A stretch of 64,000 bases of DNA from an uncultured Cytophagales bacterium (GCA_938002655.1 CALLAC010000003.1:82486-146485); one strand, 5' to 3'; numbered from the stretch's first letter, positions 30,620 through 40,435 are shown. Made by a program: numbers and translations. Notes: a model not told the origin generated them from the sequence alone.

Positions 30620-31246
30620 TTAGTGTTTGCTTAAATATTCGGCAACACCTTCACGGGTGGCTTTCATTGCTTCTTTTCCTTCTTGCCAATTGGCAGGGCA
30701 AACCTCGCCGTATTTTTCTACATAAATGAGAGCATCTAGCAAGCGTAGGTATTCGTCGATGTTTCTTCCCAAAGGAAAATTATTGATACTTTCGTGATGT
30801 ACAACTCCTTCTTTATCAATCAAGAAAGTACCACGCAAAGCAATAGGAGCTCCTACAAAGGTAGCATAGCCTTCCTCATCATAATCTTCATAACCGCCTA
30901 AAACACCATAATTCTTAGCAATAGTTTTAGCTGTATCAGCAACAAGCGGATAAGTTACTCCTTCAATACCGCCTTTATTTTTAGGTGTAGAAAGCCAAGC
31001 CAAGTGTGTCTCTTCGGTATCAGTAGAGCAACCTACTACTACGCAATCACGCTTTTCAAATTCGGCTAATTTTTCCTGAAAAGCTAAAATTTCAGTAGGG
31101 CAAACAAACGTGAAATCTTTGGGATAAAAAAAGAAAATTACGTATTTTTTGCCTACGTACTGTTGAAGAGAAAAATCAGTAACAATTTCCTTGCCATTAA
31201 TAACGGCAGGAGCTACAAATTGCGGAGCTTTACGTGTTACGAGCAT
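30620..31246 (-). CDS. Peroxiredoxin (AhpC/TSA family, typical 2-Cys)
   Basis: 208 residues from ATG 31246. The peroxidatic Cys is in DFTFVCPTEILAF and the resolving Cys in GEVCPANW; the Thr and Arg of the active site are also there (RGTFLIDKEGVV). The protein reduces hydrogen peroxide and organic peroxides with electrons from thioredoxin or AhpF. No ahpF is nearby. It has its own terminator and appears monocistronic. Confidence 0.93.
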   Translation of the reverse strand: MLVTRKAPQFVAPAVINGKEIVTDFSLQQYVGKKYVIFFFYPKDFTFVCPTEILAFQEKLAEFEKRDCVVVGCSTDTEETHLAWLSTPKNKGGIEGVTYPLVADTAKTIAKNYGVLGGYEDYDEEGYATFVGAPIALRGTFLIDKEGVVHHESINNFPLGRNIDEYLRLLDALIYVEKYGEVCPANWQEGKEAMKATREGVAEYLSKH

Positions 31247-31289
31247 AATAATCAAAGTTTAGTTAATGGTTCAAAGTTGCAAAAAAATA

Positions 31290-32210
31290 TTATTTGAGCG
31301 TATAACTTGTATTTTTGATAGATTTTTTCTTGCCTTTTTCAAGCACGAAATCTACTCGCCCTAAGCGAATACCTGCCCAGCCTACCTGATTGATAAGTGT
31401 AAGATGCCCACTAGAATGTAAGACTTCCTCGGGAGTATCTAAAAAGGTATGGGTATGCCCTCCGATGATTAAATCTATTCCTTCGACAGCTTGGGCTAAA
31501 TTGCAATCAGAAATTTTGTTGGGATTTTCTTCATATTTATATCCAAGATGTGAAAGGCAAATAATCAAATCACATTTTTTAGATTTGAGTGTTTGTACCA
31601 TTTCTTTGGCTATCCCCACAGGGTCAAGGTATTTTGTATTTCCGTGTAATTTGTCTAAAACTAGGCCTTTCAACTCAATACCCAGACCAAAAACCCCAAT
31701 TTTTATACCTTGCTTTTCAAATATTTTGTAAGGTTGAAATACATTTTTCAGGCTTTCTTCGCCCGAGAAATCATAATTTGCTATCAGATAAGGGAAATTA
31801 GCATGTTGCAAGAAGGTATTGAAGCCTGCTATACCGTTATCGAACTCATGGTTACCAATAGTTGAGGCATCGTAACCCATTTGGCTCATTAGCTTGAGTT
31901 CTACTTCACCGCCATAAAGATTGAAATAGGGTGTTCCTTGTACAATATCGCCAGCATCTAAAAGCAATACATTAGGCTCTTGCTTGCGAATTTGCTTAAT
32001 AAGTTCGGCTCTGCGTGCCATTCCGCCTAATCCTCCGAATTTTCTGCCATCATTAGGGAAAGGCTCTATCCGGGAGTGCATATCGTTGGTGTGCAAAATA
32101 GTAATTTTTACAGCATCTTTATTTTTTTCAGCTAATAGCAACTCGGGTGAGATTGCCAAAGCCCCTATCCCTACCAAACTTTCTGTAAGAAATTGACGGC
32201 GAGAAATCAT
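31290..32210 (-). CDS. Exported 5'-nucleotidase-like metallophosphatase
   Basis: 306 residues. The N-terminus MISRRQFLTESLVGIGALA looks like a twin-arginine signal. The metal-binding motifs of the 5'-nucleotidase/UshA N-domain are in order: LHTNDMHSRI, LLDAGDIVQGTP, IGNHEFDNG, CLSHLGYK and GGHTHTFL. The C-terminal substrate-binding domain of UshA is missing; in Bacteroidota the two domains are often separate genes, but the partner is not adjacent here. Likely a periplasmic nucleotide phosphatase. Confidence 0.85.
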   Translation of the reverse strand: MISRRQFLTESLVGIGALAISPELLLAEKNKDAVKITILHTNDMHSRIEPFPNDGRKFGGLGGMARRAELIKQIRKQEPNVLLLDAGDIVQGTPYFNLYGGEVELKLMSQMGYDASTIGNHEFDNGIAGFNTFLQHANFPYLIANYDFSGEESLKNVFQPYKIFEKQGIKIGVFGLGIELKGLVLDKLHGNTKYLDPVGIAKEMVQTLKSKKCDLIICLSHLGYKYEENPNKISDCNLAQAVEGIDLIIGGHTHTFLDTPEEVLHSSGHLTLINQVGWAGIRLGRVDFVLEKGKKKSIKNTSYTLK

Positions 32211-32218
32211 CTTTTATC

Positions 32219-32226
32219 TATTTTTG
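32219..32226 (+). promoter_or_regulatory. -7 promoter box before the GT39-like gene
   Basis: TATTTTTG matches TAnnTTTG and lies 32 bases before the ATG at 32258. The -33 partner is weak (ATTG, 23 bases upstream). Confidence 0.4.
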
Positions 32227-32257
32227 CACAAACCTATAAAAAATTTCAAAAATCTTA

Positions 32258-33817
32258 ATGAATTTTCACCGAATTATATGTTCAAATCTGCTTTTTTATT
32301 GCTTGATAGGTTTTTGTATACTTTTTGCTCTTGTAAGTTTCGATGGATACTATTTCTACGATGATACGACTTACGCCTTCTATGCATATCAACTTGTAAA
32401 AGGTACATATCAGTACACTACGAATGATATTTTCGCTCACCGATGGGGCTTGATTTTCCCTTTGGCTCTTTTCTACAAGATTTTTGGAGTGAATGACTTT
32501 TCTAACATATTCTTACCTTTACTGGCTACGCTTACAAGTTTTAATATTTTTTTTATATGGACAAAAAAGTACCTGCCCAATCAAAAAGAGCTTGCTTTTT
32601 TGCTATTCGCATTAGACTTCTACACACTTTTTTTCGCCAACAAATTATACCCTGATGTTTTACTGACCACACTTATTTTAAGTGCAATTTTTTTGCTTTG
32701 GGAAAGAAAAAATAGCTTTCGGCAAGCCTTTTTCTTTGTTTTTTTGAATTTTTGGGGATTTCTATGCAAAGAAACTATCCTTTTTGTTGTTCCTTTTTAC
32801 GTATATGTATGCGTATATGACTTGCTGAAAAAGCAAAATTTTGGCTTTTGGGTAATGGCTTTCATTACTGCCCTAGCATTTGGCGTTTTTTATGTAGGTC
32901 TGTATGCCTATTTTACAGAAAATCCTTTGTTTCGTTTCTCTCTTATTCAAGAAGGGCATCAAGAATACACTCAATTCCGTAGCGAGAGTTTTTTGTTGGA
33001 AAGGCTCACGTATGCCCCCTTGCAAATGTTTGTGCAAACAGGCTTGATCATTACCTTTGCAGGTGCTTTGACAAAACTATTTTCTTTGAATAAAAAATTA
33101 CAAAATTTCCTAAACTTTACACTTGCGGCTTTTACTTTCAGCCTGCTTTCCTTTTGGCTAATGCCCGTAGATTTCAAGCATTATACTCCTATCTATCTGC
33201 TTCCACGCCATATCTTGTTTTTAGTGCCTTTGGGGGCAATTGTTTCGGCACAGGCAATTACAAAAAAAACCAACAAATACCTCGTGGCTCTTTTGCTGTT
33301 TGCTTCTGCACTTTGGGCTTGGAAAACTTTGGGAATAAAAGTAGCAGGATTGTATACAGTTGTAGCAGGGTGGGTCATGTTACCTCATACCCTACTCTCC
33401 TCTCCAAAGGAAAGGGGGAATAACTTCACCATCGTTTTGGGCTTTTTACTCATTTTACACCCCGTTTATACCATGCTCAAACCTACCGAAACGGGTTACA
33501 AATACGAAAAAATGCTTTTTGAGAAGTATTTAAGTATTTTTCAGAAGCCTTGTATCGTTTTTACTGATGATAAACTCGTTTCAGGGCATCAATGGTATTT
33601 TCGTTTTGAAAAACCCCAAGAGGCGAATTTTAAGAGCTTTAATGCAATAAATAAGCCAAACCCAAGCAATTTGCCCAAGTATGTTATTCTAAACGAATAT
33701 AGTATCGCCTACTTTGAATTGCTTGGGGAAAAATTCCCTGAATGGATAAAAGACATACCTGAAAATTGGCAGAAAATTGCTAGTTTCAATAAAGTTCATC
33801 TATACCAAATCCTCTAA
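32258..33817 (+). CDS. ArnT/PMT-like (GT39) membrane glycosyltransferase
   Basis: 519 residues with about eleven hydrophobic helices. The first loop has SFDGYYFYDDTTYAFYAYQ, where GT39-type transferases carry catalytic acidic residues, and FAHRWGLIFPLALFYKIFG follows as in the PMT_2 family. The C-terminal ~100 residues are soluble. Such enzymes move a sugar from a polyprenyl-phosphate carrier to lipid or protein on the outer face of the inner membrane. Donor and acceptor are unknown and no sugar operon surrounds it. Confidence 0.75.
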   Translation: MNFHRIICSNLLFYCLIGFCILFALVSFDGYYFYDDTTYAFYAYQLVKGTYQYTTNDIFAHRWGLIFPLALFYKIFGVNDFSNIFLPLLATLTSFNIFFIWTKKYLPNQKELAFLLFALDFYTLFFANKLYPDVLLTTLILSAIFLLWERKNSFRQAFFFVFLNFWGFLCKETILFVVPFYVYVCVYDLLKKQNFGFWVMAFITALAFGVFYVGLYAYFTENPLFRFSLIQEGHQEYTQFRSESFLLERLTYAPLQMFVQTGLIITFAGALTKLFSLNKKLQNFLNFTLAAFTFSLLSFWLMPVDFKHYTPIYLLPRHILFLVPLGAIVSAQAITKKTNKYLVALLLFASALWAWKTLGIKVAGLYTVVAGWVMLPHTLLSSPKERGNNFTIVLGFLLILHPVYTMLKPTETGYKYEKMLFEKYLSIFQKPCIVFTDDKLVSGHQWYFRFEKPQEANFKSFNAINKPNPSNLPKYVILNEYSIAYFELLGEKFPEWIKDIPENWQKIASFNKVHLYQIL

Positions 33818-33824
33818 AAGTAGC

Positions 33825-34682
33825 TTACACCGCTTTCAGACTGATGTCTAAACTTTTTACAGAGTGAGTCAAAGCACCCACAGAAATAAAATCTACACCA
33901 CATTCGGCAATACTTACGATGCTTTCTTCATTCACTCCGCCTGAGGCTTCTGTTTGGTATTTTCCTGCAATCATCTCCACAGCTTTACGCATATCTGCCA
34001 GGCTCATATTATCCAACATTATTACATCAATGCCCCCTATCTCTAAAACGTCTTGCACTTCTTGTAAATTACGGGTTTCAACTTCAATACGAAGTGAAAG
34101 ATTTTTGGCTTGCAGATATGCATGAGTTGCCTCAATAGCCTTACGAATACCTCCTGCATAATCAATATGGTTATCTTTGAGCATGATCATATCGTAGAGC
34201 CCAAAGCGATGATTTTTGCCTCCTCCTATCCATACTGCCCATTTTTCACAAATCCTAAAATTAGGGGTTGTTTTGCGAGTATCCAATAGTTCTGCTTGGG
34301 TATGAGCAATTTTTTGCTTTAAGTGATGCGTATAAGTAGCTATGCCACTCATTCTTTGCATACAATTTAGTACCAAACGCTCTGCCTGCAAAATAGAACG
34401 AGCCTTTCCCGAAACATACAGCCCTATATCACCTTTTTTTACAGCAGAGCCATCACAAAGTAAAGTTTCTACTTGCAAAGTTTCATCAACAGCTTTGAAA
34501 ATCATTTCTGCCAGTTCCATTCCAGCCAAAATACCATCATCTTTGATGAGCAAACGAGCTTTCCCTGTTGCGTTTTCAGGCACAGAAGCCAGCGTAGAAT
34601 GGTCGCCTTCGCCAATATCTTCTTGTAGAGCAAGTGAAATAAATTGATGCAGATTTTCGTTGCTTGCGTAGGTAGGTCGCAT
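33825..34682 (-). CDS. nadC: Nicotinate-nucleotide pyrophosphorylase (carboxylating)
   Basis: 285 residues, normal for NadC, which makes nicotinate mononucleotide from quinolinate in de novo NAD synthesis. Motifs: EDIGEGDHST, LNCMQRMSGIATYTH, DTRKTTPNFRICEKWAVWIGGGKNHRFGLYDMIMLKDNH and ASGGVNEESI. All substrate-binding Arg, His and Lys residues are in place. It stands alone, divergent from the FAH-family gene; no nadA or nadB is in the window. Confidence 0.96.
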   Translation of the reverse strand: MRPTYASNENLHQFISLALQEDIGEGDHSTLASVPENATGKARLLIKDDGILAGMELAEMIFKAVDETLQVETLLCDGSAVKKGDIGLYVSGKARSILQAERLVLNCMQRMSGIATYTHHLKQKIAHTQAELLDTRKTTPNFRICEKWAVWIGGGKNHRFGLYDMIMLKDNHIDYAGGIRKAIEATHAYLQAKNLSLRIEVETRNLQEVQDVLEIGGIDVIMLDNMSLADMRKAVEMIAGKYQTEASGGVNEESIVSIAECGVDFISVGALTHSVKSLDISLKAV

Positions 34683-34698
34683 GATTGTAATTTTTTGC

Positions 34699-34706
34699 TA
34701 ATTTTG
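34699..34706 (+). promoter_or_regulatory. -7 promoter box before the FAH-family gene
   Basis: TAATTTTG fits TAnnTTTG and sits 31 bases before the ATG at 34738, in the gap shared with the divergent nadC. A -33 box is not obvious. Confidence 0.4.
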
Positions 34707-34737
34707 CCAAGTTTTTTCACTCAACCAAAGAAAAAGT

Positions 34738-35358
34738 ATGAAAATTTTGTGTGTAGGTAAAAATTACGCCAATCATATTGCAGAAATGCAAAGCGAATTT
34801 GATAAATTTTCGGGCGAGCCTGTAGTGTTTCTCAAACCTGATACGGCTTTACTCAAAAATAATGCACCTTTTTATTATCCTGAGTTTAGCAGAGAAATTC
34901 ATCACGAGGTAGAAGTTGTAATCAAAATCAGTCGCGAAGGCAAACATATTGAGGAAAAATTTGCTCATAGATACTATGAAGAAATAGGCTTGGGTATCGA
35001 TTTTACTGCAAGAGATTTGCAAGCCAAACTTAAACAAAATAGCTATTCTTGGGAACTTGCAAAAGCCTTTGACGGCTCGGCAGTAATTTCAGAGTTTTTA
35101 CCTAAAACAGAATTTACAGACCTTCAAAATTTGAATTTCTTCCTGGAAGTGAATAGCTCAAAACGGCAAGAAGGGAATACCTCGCTGATGATTTTCAAAA
35201 TTGATTACATCATTTCTTTTCTTTCTAAATTTTTCACACTCAAAAAAGGCGACCTTATCTATACAGGTACGCCTGCGGGGGTGGGAGCCGTACAAATTGG
35301 CGATAGACTTTGCGGCTATCTAGAAAATCGGAAAATGTTTGATTTTGAGGTTAAATAA
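34738..35358 (+). CDS. Fumarylacetoacetate hydrolase family protein
   Basis: 206 residues with the FAH C-terminal domain only. It shows MKILCVGKNYANH, EPVVFLKPDTALL, HHEVEVVIKISREGK, LGIDFTARDLQ and LIYTGTPAGVG, which carry the metal ligands (Glu, Glu, Asp). Members act on 2,4-diketo acids, oxaloacetate or acylpyruvates. The short length and absence of the N-terminal domain argue for acylpyruvase/oxaloacetate decarboxylase-like activity rather than true fumarylacetoacetase. No tyrosine pathway neighbour. Confidence 0.88.
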   Translation: MKILCVGKNYANHIAEMQSEFDKFSGEPVVFLKPDTALLKNNAPFYYPEFSREIHHEVEVVIKISREGKHIEEKFAHRYYEEIGLGIDFTARDLQAKLKQNSYSWELAKAFDGSAVISEFLPKTEFTDLQNLNFFLEVNSSKRQEGNTSLMIFKIDYIISFLSKFFTLKKGDLIYTGTPAGVGAVQIGDRLCGYLENRKMFDFEVK

Positions 35359-35435
35359 ATTAGAAAATTCTTTGGCTTTTTCTTTAAAAATCATTTACTT
35401 GTAAGAAGTTTCTCACAAATAAACTTTTCTGTGTT

Positions 35436-35894
35436 ATGCTTGTAGAAAGGGTTAAAAACGTTTTGCTAAATCCCAAACAAGAGTGGGAAGTGAGCAAAGA
35501 GGAAAAAATAACTTTTAGCTCACTGCTCGTAGGTTATGTTGTGCCTCTGTAGCTGATAGGAACGACTGCTCATTTTATTGGTTAGGGACTCATTGGATCA
35601 GACTTTGGTTTCGTAAAAATCAAAGGTATTGGCTTTGGCATCAAAATGGCTATTTCCTACATGGGGCAATCATCGGCTACTGCCTCACTCATTGCGTCAG
35701 TGCTTCATATTATTCCTTCCTTATCTGTGATGAGTATTGTTGGGCTTTATGGAGCTTGGCTGTGGGTATTAGACCTATGAAAAATACTCCCGAAGAAAAA
35801 AATAGGCTATGTGGTAGCCATTATTCTAACATTTATCGTTATTGGTTTTGTGATAGGATTCATTGCAGGGAAAGTTTTCAGTGTAAACCTTTGA
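35436..35894 (+). pseudogene. Decayed Yip1-family membrane protein gene
   Basis: One frame from ATG 35436 to TGA 35894 gives a recognisable Yip1-family protein (start MLVERVKNVLLNPKQEWEVS, then hydrophobic helices) interrupted by in-frame stops at 35550-35552 (TAG), 35583-35585 (TAG) and 35778-35780 (TGA). Around 35765-35800 the family-like sequence RPMKNTPEEK is found in another frame, implying small indels as well. Several independent lesions make sequencing error an unlikely explanation. It is followed by a hairpin terminator and probably once formed an independent gene after the FAH-family gene. Confidence 0.75.
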
Positions 35895-35914
35895 GTTCCT
35901 TCTCAATTAAAGTT

Positions 35915-35945
35915 TCAGGGTTGGAGTTCAAACCCTGATGCTTTT
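35915..35945 (+). terminator. Terminator after the Yip1 pseudogene
   Basis: TCAGGGTT (35915-35922) pairs with AACCCTGA (35931-35938) over an eight-base loop, then TGCTTTTTTA. It ends against the stop of the convergent iscA-like gene. Confidence 0.65.
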
Positions 35946-36272
35946 TTATACAGCAAAACTTTCGCCACAGCCACACGTACGCGAAGCATTCGGATTGATA
36001 AATTGGAAGCCTTTGCCATTTAAGCCATCAGAAAAATCGAGTGTTGTTCCCAGCAGATACAACAGGCTTTTCTTATCTACTACAATCTTGATGCCTTTGT
36101 CTTCAAAAACTTCATCGGTAGGCTGAATATTGCTATCAAACTGCAAATCGTACATCAAGCCCGAACAGCCCCCACCTTTTACAGCTACTCGAATGTTATG
36201 CTCATCAGAAAAACCTTCTTTTCTACGAATTTCAATGATTTTTTCTTTGGCTTTTTCGGTTATATTTATCAT
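35946..36272 (-). CDS. HesB/IscA family iron-sulfur carrier
   Basis: 108 residues from ATG 36272 (MINITEKAKEKI); an in-frame extension to 36326 is less like the family. The three conserved Cys residues are present: one in KGGGCSGLMYDL and two in the C-terminal TCGCGESF. A-type carriers take Fe-S clusters from the scaffold to target proteins. ErpA, IscA and SufA cannot be told apart by sequence at this level, and no suf or isc genes are adjacent. Confidence 0.92.
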   Translation of the reverse strand: MINITEKAKEKIIEIRRKEGFSDEHNIRVAVKGGGCSGLMYDLQFDSNIQPTDEVFEDKGIKIVVDKKSLLYLLGTTLDFSDGLNGKGFQFINPNASRTCGCGESFAV

Positions 36273-36386
36273 ACTTTTTCTGTTTGTTTTTGCAAGCAAA
36301 ACTAAAATTTTTCTCAAAAAGTTCAATTTTCAGCATCTTGCAAGCATTTCAAGAAATGATTAATTTGCAAGCCTTTTAGGTATTAT

Positions 36387-37568
36387 ATGGAAAATGTAGT
36401 TTTAAAATCAGGCAGAGAGCGTTCTGTAGCAAACCGACACGCCTGGATTTACTCAGGAGCTATCAAAGAGTTTCCTAAAAAAGCCGAGCAAGGTGATATT
36501 GTACGAGTAACAGATAATAAATACAACTTTTTAGGTTATGGCTTTTATGCCCCTAAAAATCAAATTGCCTGCCGAATGTTTTATTTCGGGAAAAAAGAAG
36601 TAGAGTTGCAAGATAATTTTTGGAAAGAAAAAATTTGGCGAGCCTTTGAACTACGCAAAAAATATGTACTTAGCCCAAGTACCAATGCCTACCGACTGCT
36701 TTTTTCCGAAGGAGATAGCTTGCCTGGTGTTATTGTAGATGTATACGATACGGTGGCTTCGGTACAGATTTTACACAGAGGTATTGAAAAAATATACCCT
36801 ATCATCATTGATGCTTTACGTGAGATAGGGCTCAATTATATTTACCTCAAAACCAAAGAAAACAGCCGTAGGCTGGAACAGATTGATATTGCCGAAGGTT
36901 GGGTGGATAACCTTGCCCCCCAAGAAAAAACTATAATTTCTGAAAATGGCTTGCTTTTTGAAGTAGATGTAGAAAAAGGACAAAAAACAGGCTTTTTTCT
37001 TGACCAAAGAGAAAACCGAGCTTTACTGAAATCTTATGCCAAAGGCAAAAGAGTGCTGAATACGTTTAGCTATACAGGCGGTTTCAGCGTGTATGCGGTA
37101 GCAGGCAAAGCAGAAGAAGTTATTTCGGTAGATATTTCCAAAGAAGTTTGTATAGAAGCAGAAAAAAATGTACAAATGAACTTTCCTACTTATGGCAAAC
37201 ATCAAGCTTTTGCCGAAGATTGCTTTTTGTATCTGAAAAAAATTCCTGAAAACTACTACGACCTAATTGTTTTAGACCCACCTGCTTTTGCCAAAACAGC
37301 TCAAAATGTACCTAATGCGGCTCGTGGATACAAAGAAATCAATATGCAGGCTTTCAAGAAAATACAAAGTGGCGGTTTGGTTTTTACATTTTCTTGTTCG
37401 GGCAGTGTAGATAGAGATTTGTTCCGTAAAATTGTGTTTGGTGCAGCGGCAGATGTAGGCAGAGATATTAAAATTTTACATCAACTCACCCAACCACCCG
37501 ACCACCCCATTAGTATCTACCACCCCGAAAGCGAATACTTGAAAGGTTTAGTGCTTTATGTGAGCTGA
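36387..37568 (+). CDS. Class I SAM-dependent rRNA methyltransferase, RlmI-like
   Basis: 393 residues. An N-terminal PUA domain (about 1-75; GRERSVANRHAWIYSGAI) precedes a central EEHEE-like part (RLLFSEGDSLPGVIVDVY) and a Rossmann methyltransferase domain with FFLDQRENR, VLNTFSYTGGFSVYA (SAM loop), EVISVDISKE and DLIVLDPPAF. The Cys in FTFSCSG is the catalytic one of m5C-type enzymes. RlmI methylates C1962 of 23S rRNA in Escherichia coli; the exact target here is inferred. Single gene. Confidence 0.9.
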   Translation: MENVVLKSGRERSVANRHAWIYSGAIKEFPKKAEQGDIVRVTDNKYNFLGYGFYAPKNQIACRMFYFGKKEVELQDNFWKEKIWRAFELRKKYVLSPSTNAYRLLFSEGDSLPGVIVDVYDTVASVQILHRGIEKIYPIIIDALREIGLNYIYLKTKENSRRLEQIDIAEGWVDNLAPQEKTIISENGLLFEVDVEKGQKTGFFLDQRENRALLKSYAKGKRVLNTFSYTGGFSVYAVAGKAEEVISVDISKEVCIEAEKNVQMNFPTYGKHQAFAEDCFLYLKKIPENYYDLIVLDPPAFAKTAQNVPNAARGYKEINMQAFKKIQSGGLVFTFSCSGSVDRDLFRKIVFGAAADVGRDIKILHQLTQPPDHPISIYHPESEYLKGLVLYVS

Positions 37569-37624
37569 AACTGATCGAAAGGCAACAAGAAACAAGAAAA
37601 TAAGATTTGGGAGTATAGTTCCAA

Positions 37625-40435
37625 CTATCTATCATAGGTAGTGCGGCGGCGTTCTACTTTCAAATCGCGTAAAGTAGCGGCATTGGCATTGAAGCGGAAG
37701 AAATAAGACTGAAATTGCCCAAAAGGTTGCCAATCAAAGCTCATTTGCCAGCAGTGTAAATTGCGTGTAAAGCTAAATTGCGAAGGACCAAACCCTTTGG
37801 CTCTAAAATCATAACTACTATTGAATGACAATTTCCAATTTTTCGTAAGGCTTACATCACCCGAAAAATTAAACGTTTGGGTAAAGTTTTCTTGTATAGC
37901 GGCAAAATTATAGCTCAAATTGTAATTAAGCACCAAACTCCACGTGACATCGAAATCTACATATCGATTGATACTTGCCAATGGGTTTTGTACAGTGCTG
38001 GTTTGCAAGCCTTGCGTATTGCCCATAGGGTTCAGCAAATTGCTCGGCATATTACTTTCCTCTGCCGCACCTCGTCCCAAACTTACAGATGTCGTAGGGG
38101 CTTGCGTAGTAGTTTTTTTCTTGAAAAATTCAGGATTAAGTACAGTAGAAAAGCTCAAATTCGCAGAAGTAATTTTCCCCAAACGTCCTTTTTCCCAGGC
38201 CAAATCAAAAGTTTTTTCTTTACGAATTTGATTGTTGATGAGCGTATCGCGATACAGATAAGGGTCTAAACTCGCACTAAGTCCAATATCCAAACGGTTC
38301 AAAAGACGCACACGCGTATTCATACTTACATTTGCCCAAGCGTATTGATTTTTGGAGCGGTCGGCAAGCATATTATAAGAGGTGTTCAAGCCGATTTCAT
38401 CTAGCAATGAAATAACCTGTGGCTTAGCTTTATCCGAAGTATCGTTTTTGGGTAAAACTTTTGCCTCAATTTTATTACGCAAATTGATAAAAACCGAACC
38501 TGATTGCCCCTGGCCTGGTGCCCCTTCAAAAATAGGTAAGTCCTGATAAATCGGTAAAAAGACAGTTTGGTTGTTTGCTATGCGTACAGGTTTGTAGCCA
38601 GTTTGTACATTTTGCTGATAAAAACCAAACTTTGCTTGCGAAAAATCGGGGGCATAAGAAAGTGAAACATTCGGAATAATGGTGTGCCGAATAGCTTGCA
38701 AGCGTCCTTTGCTTTTAGGGAAATTATAAAATCCGTAAATATTGGTAGAAAAACCCAAAGAAAAGTTGTAGCGGTAGGTACTGCCCCAACGGCGAGAAGT
38801 ATCTACTTTTACCGCACCCCGCAAAGTATTGGTTTGGGGGTCAAGAGTTTCTTGCCAGCTATACGCTAAGCGTTTTTGATGAAATGTTTGAGAAATATTG
38901 AAACCAAAATTTCCATTAAAGTAACGCAAAATTTTGAAAGGAGCAGAAAGTGTGCTATTGTGGGTAATATTGAGCCGAGCATTTTGCAGAAAAAGCCCGA
39001 AGTTTTCAGGACGAAAGGCATAAATGCTATCTTTACGGCGTTGGGTGGTTTCGAAACCGAAACCACTTGTACCCTGAATTTGGTTGGTAATGGTATGGTT
39101 GGTAGTCAGGTTGTAATTTATCCCAATCGTAGAAAATAAACTTTTAGGACTTTTGACTAAAGTTTTGAAGGGAAAAATTTGGTTCATAGTAAAGTTGAAA
39201 TCGGGCAAATTGAGCGTAACCAGATTTCTTTGTAAATCTTGTTGATGACGCCCCGCCAAAGCAAGCGAAAAAGGTAAGCCTCTGAAACTTTTAGAATAAT
39301 TTACTGCTGAATTGAGATTGGTAGTAATGAGTTGGTTGATATTGGTAACACTGGTCTGATTGAAACGAGAACTCGCAATATTGGCATTAGCCGAAAAATT
39401 GCCTGTTCCTTTGGTTTCAGGGCGATGATTCCACGTAAGACTAAACTGCCCTGTTTTATTACGATTGAACTCGTCCAAAGGTCTATCCCAAAGGCTTCGA
39501 TAGCTGAAATTAAAGCCACCATTGAAAGCATAGCGTTTCTTGTAATTGCTCGTAACGGCAAAGCCCCAGTTGCCGTAGGTGTAGATTTCGGTAGTAAGTG
39601 TAGCATCAATATAGTCGCTAATTGCCCAATAATAGCCTCCTCCACGCAAGAAAAAGCCATTTTCACGCGATTCGCCATATTCGGGTATGATAATACCCGA
39701 AACTTTTTCTTTGGGTTTGGGGAAAATACCGAAGGCAAAACCCAAAGGTGTAGGCACGCCGCCTACTTCCATATAAAAAGGACCTGCAATAACATTCTGA
39801 TTTTTGGTAACCTTAATTTTTCGAGCTACAATCCGAAAATGTGGATTAACTAAATCGCAGGTAGTATAATGTCCATCGCGAATGCAAAGCTCATTTTCAG
39901 CATCTTTTTTTACACGTTTTCCTGCTACAAAACCTTCGCCTTGTTTAGTTACAATGCTGAAAATCAATCCTTTTTGGGTTTGTAAATTGTAATCTACCGA
40001 GTCCATAGCAAAAGTTTCGCTACCTTCTTTGAGTTGTGGTTTATCAAGCAATTTTTTCTGAGTACTGTCCTGCTTGGGGCGAGCTTTTACGATTTGCGTG
40101 CTTAAATCTACATAAATTTTTGCCGCTTTGAGTTGTGTTTCGCCGTAGTCAATTTGGGCTTTTTCGTACATTGCGGCTTTTTTCTTTTTGATTTGTATTT
40201 TTACTGAGTCTTTTGCCTGAAATTTCACCGTAGTACGAATTTCCGAAGCATTTTTAGTTTTAGGAAGTGTATCACGGGGGCTTGTGGTACGGATTTTGCC
40301 CACACTATCCAGACTTATTTGCAAGGTATCGGCTCTTTGTGCTTGAGCAAAAAAATAAAAAAATAGCAAAAAAATAGCTAAAAATTTGAATTTTGAGTTT
40401 TGAAGTTTGAAATCTTGAAAAAAAAATGATAATTT
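37625..40435 (-). CDS. lptD: LPS-assembly outer-membrane protein LptD
   Basis: About 930 residues. The frame is open to 40726, but its first ~100 codons lie antisense to the amidase gene and contain no signal; the signal peptide (SKFKFLAIFLLFFYFFAQAQ) encoded near 40410-40345 shows that the real start is near 40435, and no ATG is there. The body is of the Bacteroidota LptD type: a short beta-jellyroll with YCIRDGHYTTCDLVNPHFRI-like sequence (two Cys) and PFYMEVGGVPTPLGFAFGIFP, then a large barrel of alternating strands. LptD inserts lipopolysaccharide into the outer leaflet. Start position uncertain, possibly a rare start codon or a base error in the A9 run at 40418-40426. Confidence 0.85.
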   Translation of the reverse strand, partial: KLSFFFQDFKLQNSKFKFLAIFLLFFYFFAQAQRADTLQISLDSVGKIRTTSPRDTLPKTKNASEIRTTVKFQAKDSVKIQIKKKKAAMYEKAQIDYGETQLKAAKIYVDLSTQIVKARPKQDSTQKKLLDKPQLKEGSETFAMDSVDYNLQTQKGLIFSIVTKQGEGFVAGKRVKKDAENELCIRDGHYTTCDLVNPHFRIVARKIKVTKNQNVIAGPFYMEVGGVPTPLGFAFGIFPKPKEKVSGIIIPEYGESRENGFFLRGGGYYWAISDYIDATLTTEIYTYGNWGFAVTSNYKKRYAFNGGFNFSYRSLWDRPLDEFNRNKTGQFSLTWNHRPETKGTGNFSANANIASSRFNQTSVTNINQLITTNLNSAVNYSKSFRGLPFSLALAGRHQQDLQRNLVTLNLPDFNFTMNQIFPFKTLVKSPKSLFSTIGINYNLTTNHTITNQIQGTSGFGFETTQRRKDSIYAFRPENFGLFLQNARLNITHNSTLSAPFKILRYFNGNFGFNISQTFHQKRLAYSWQETLDPQTNTLRGAVKVDTSRRWGSTYRYNFSLGFSTNIYGFYNFPKSKGRLQAIRHTIIPNVSLSYAPDFSQAKFGFYQQNVQTGYKPVRIANNQTVFLPIYQDLPIFEGAPGQGQSGSVFINLRNKIEAKVLPKNDTSDKAKPQVISLLDEIGLNTSYNMLADRSKNQYAWANVSMNTRVRLLNRLDIGLSASLDPYLYRDTLINNQIRKEKTFDLAWEKGRLGKITSANLSFSTVLNPEFFKKKTTTQAPTTSVSLGRGAAEESNMPSNLLNPMGNTQGLQTSTVQNPLASINRYVDFDVTWSLVLNYNLSYNFAAIQENFTQTFNFSGDVSLTKNWKLSFNSSYDFRAKGFGPSQFSFTRNLHCWQMSFDWQPFGQFQSYFFRFNANAATLRDLKVERRRTTYDR

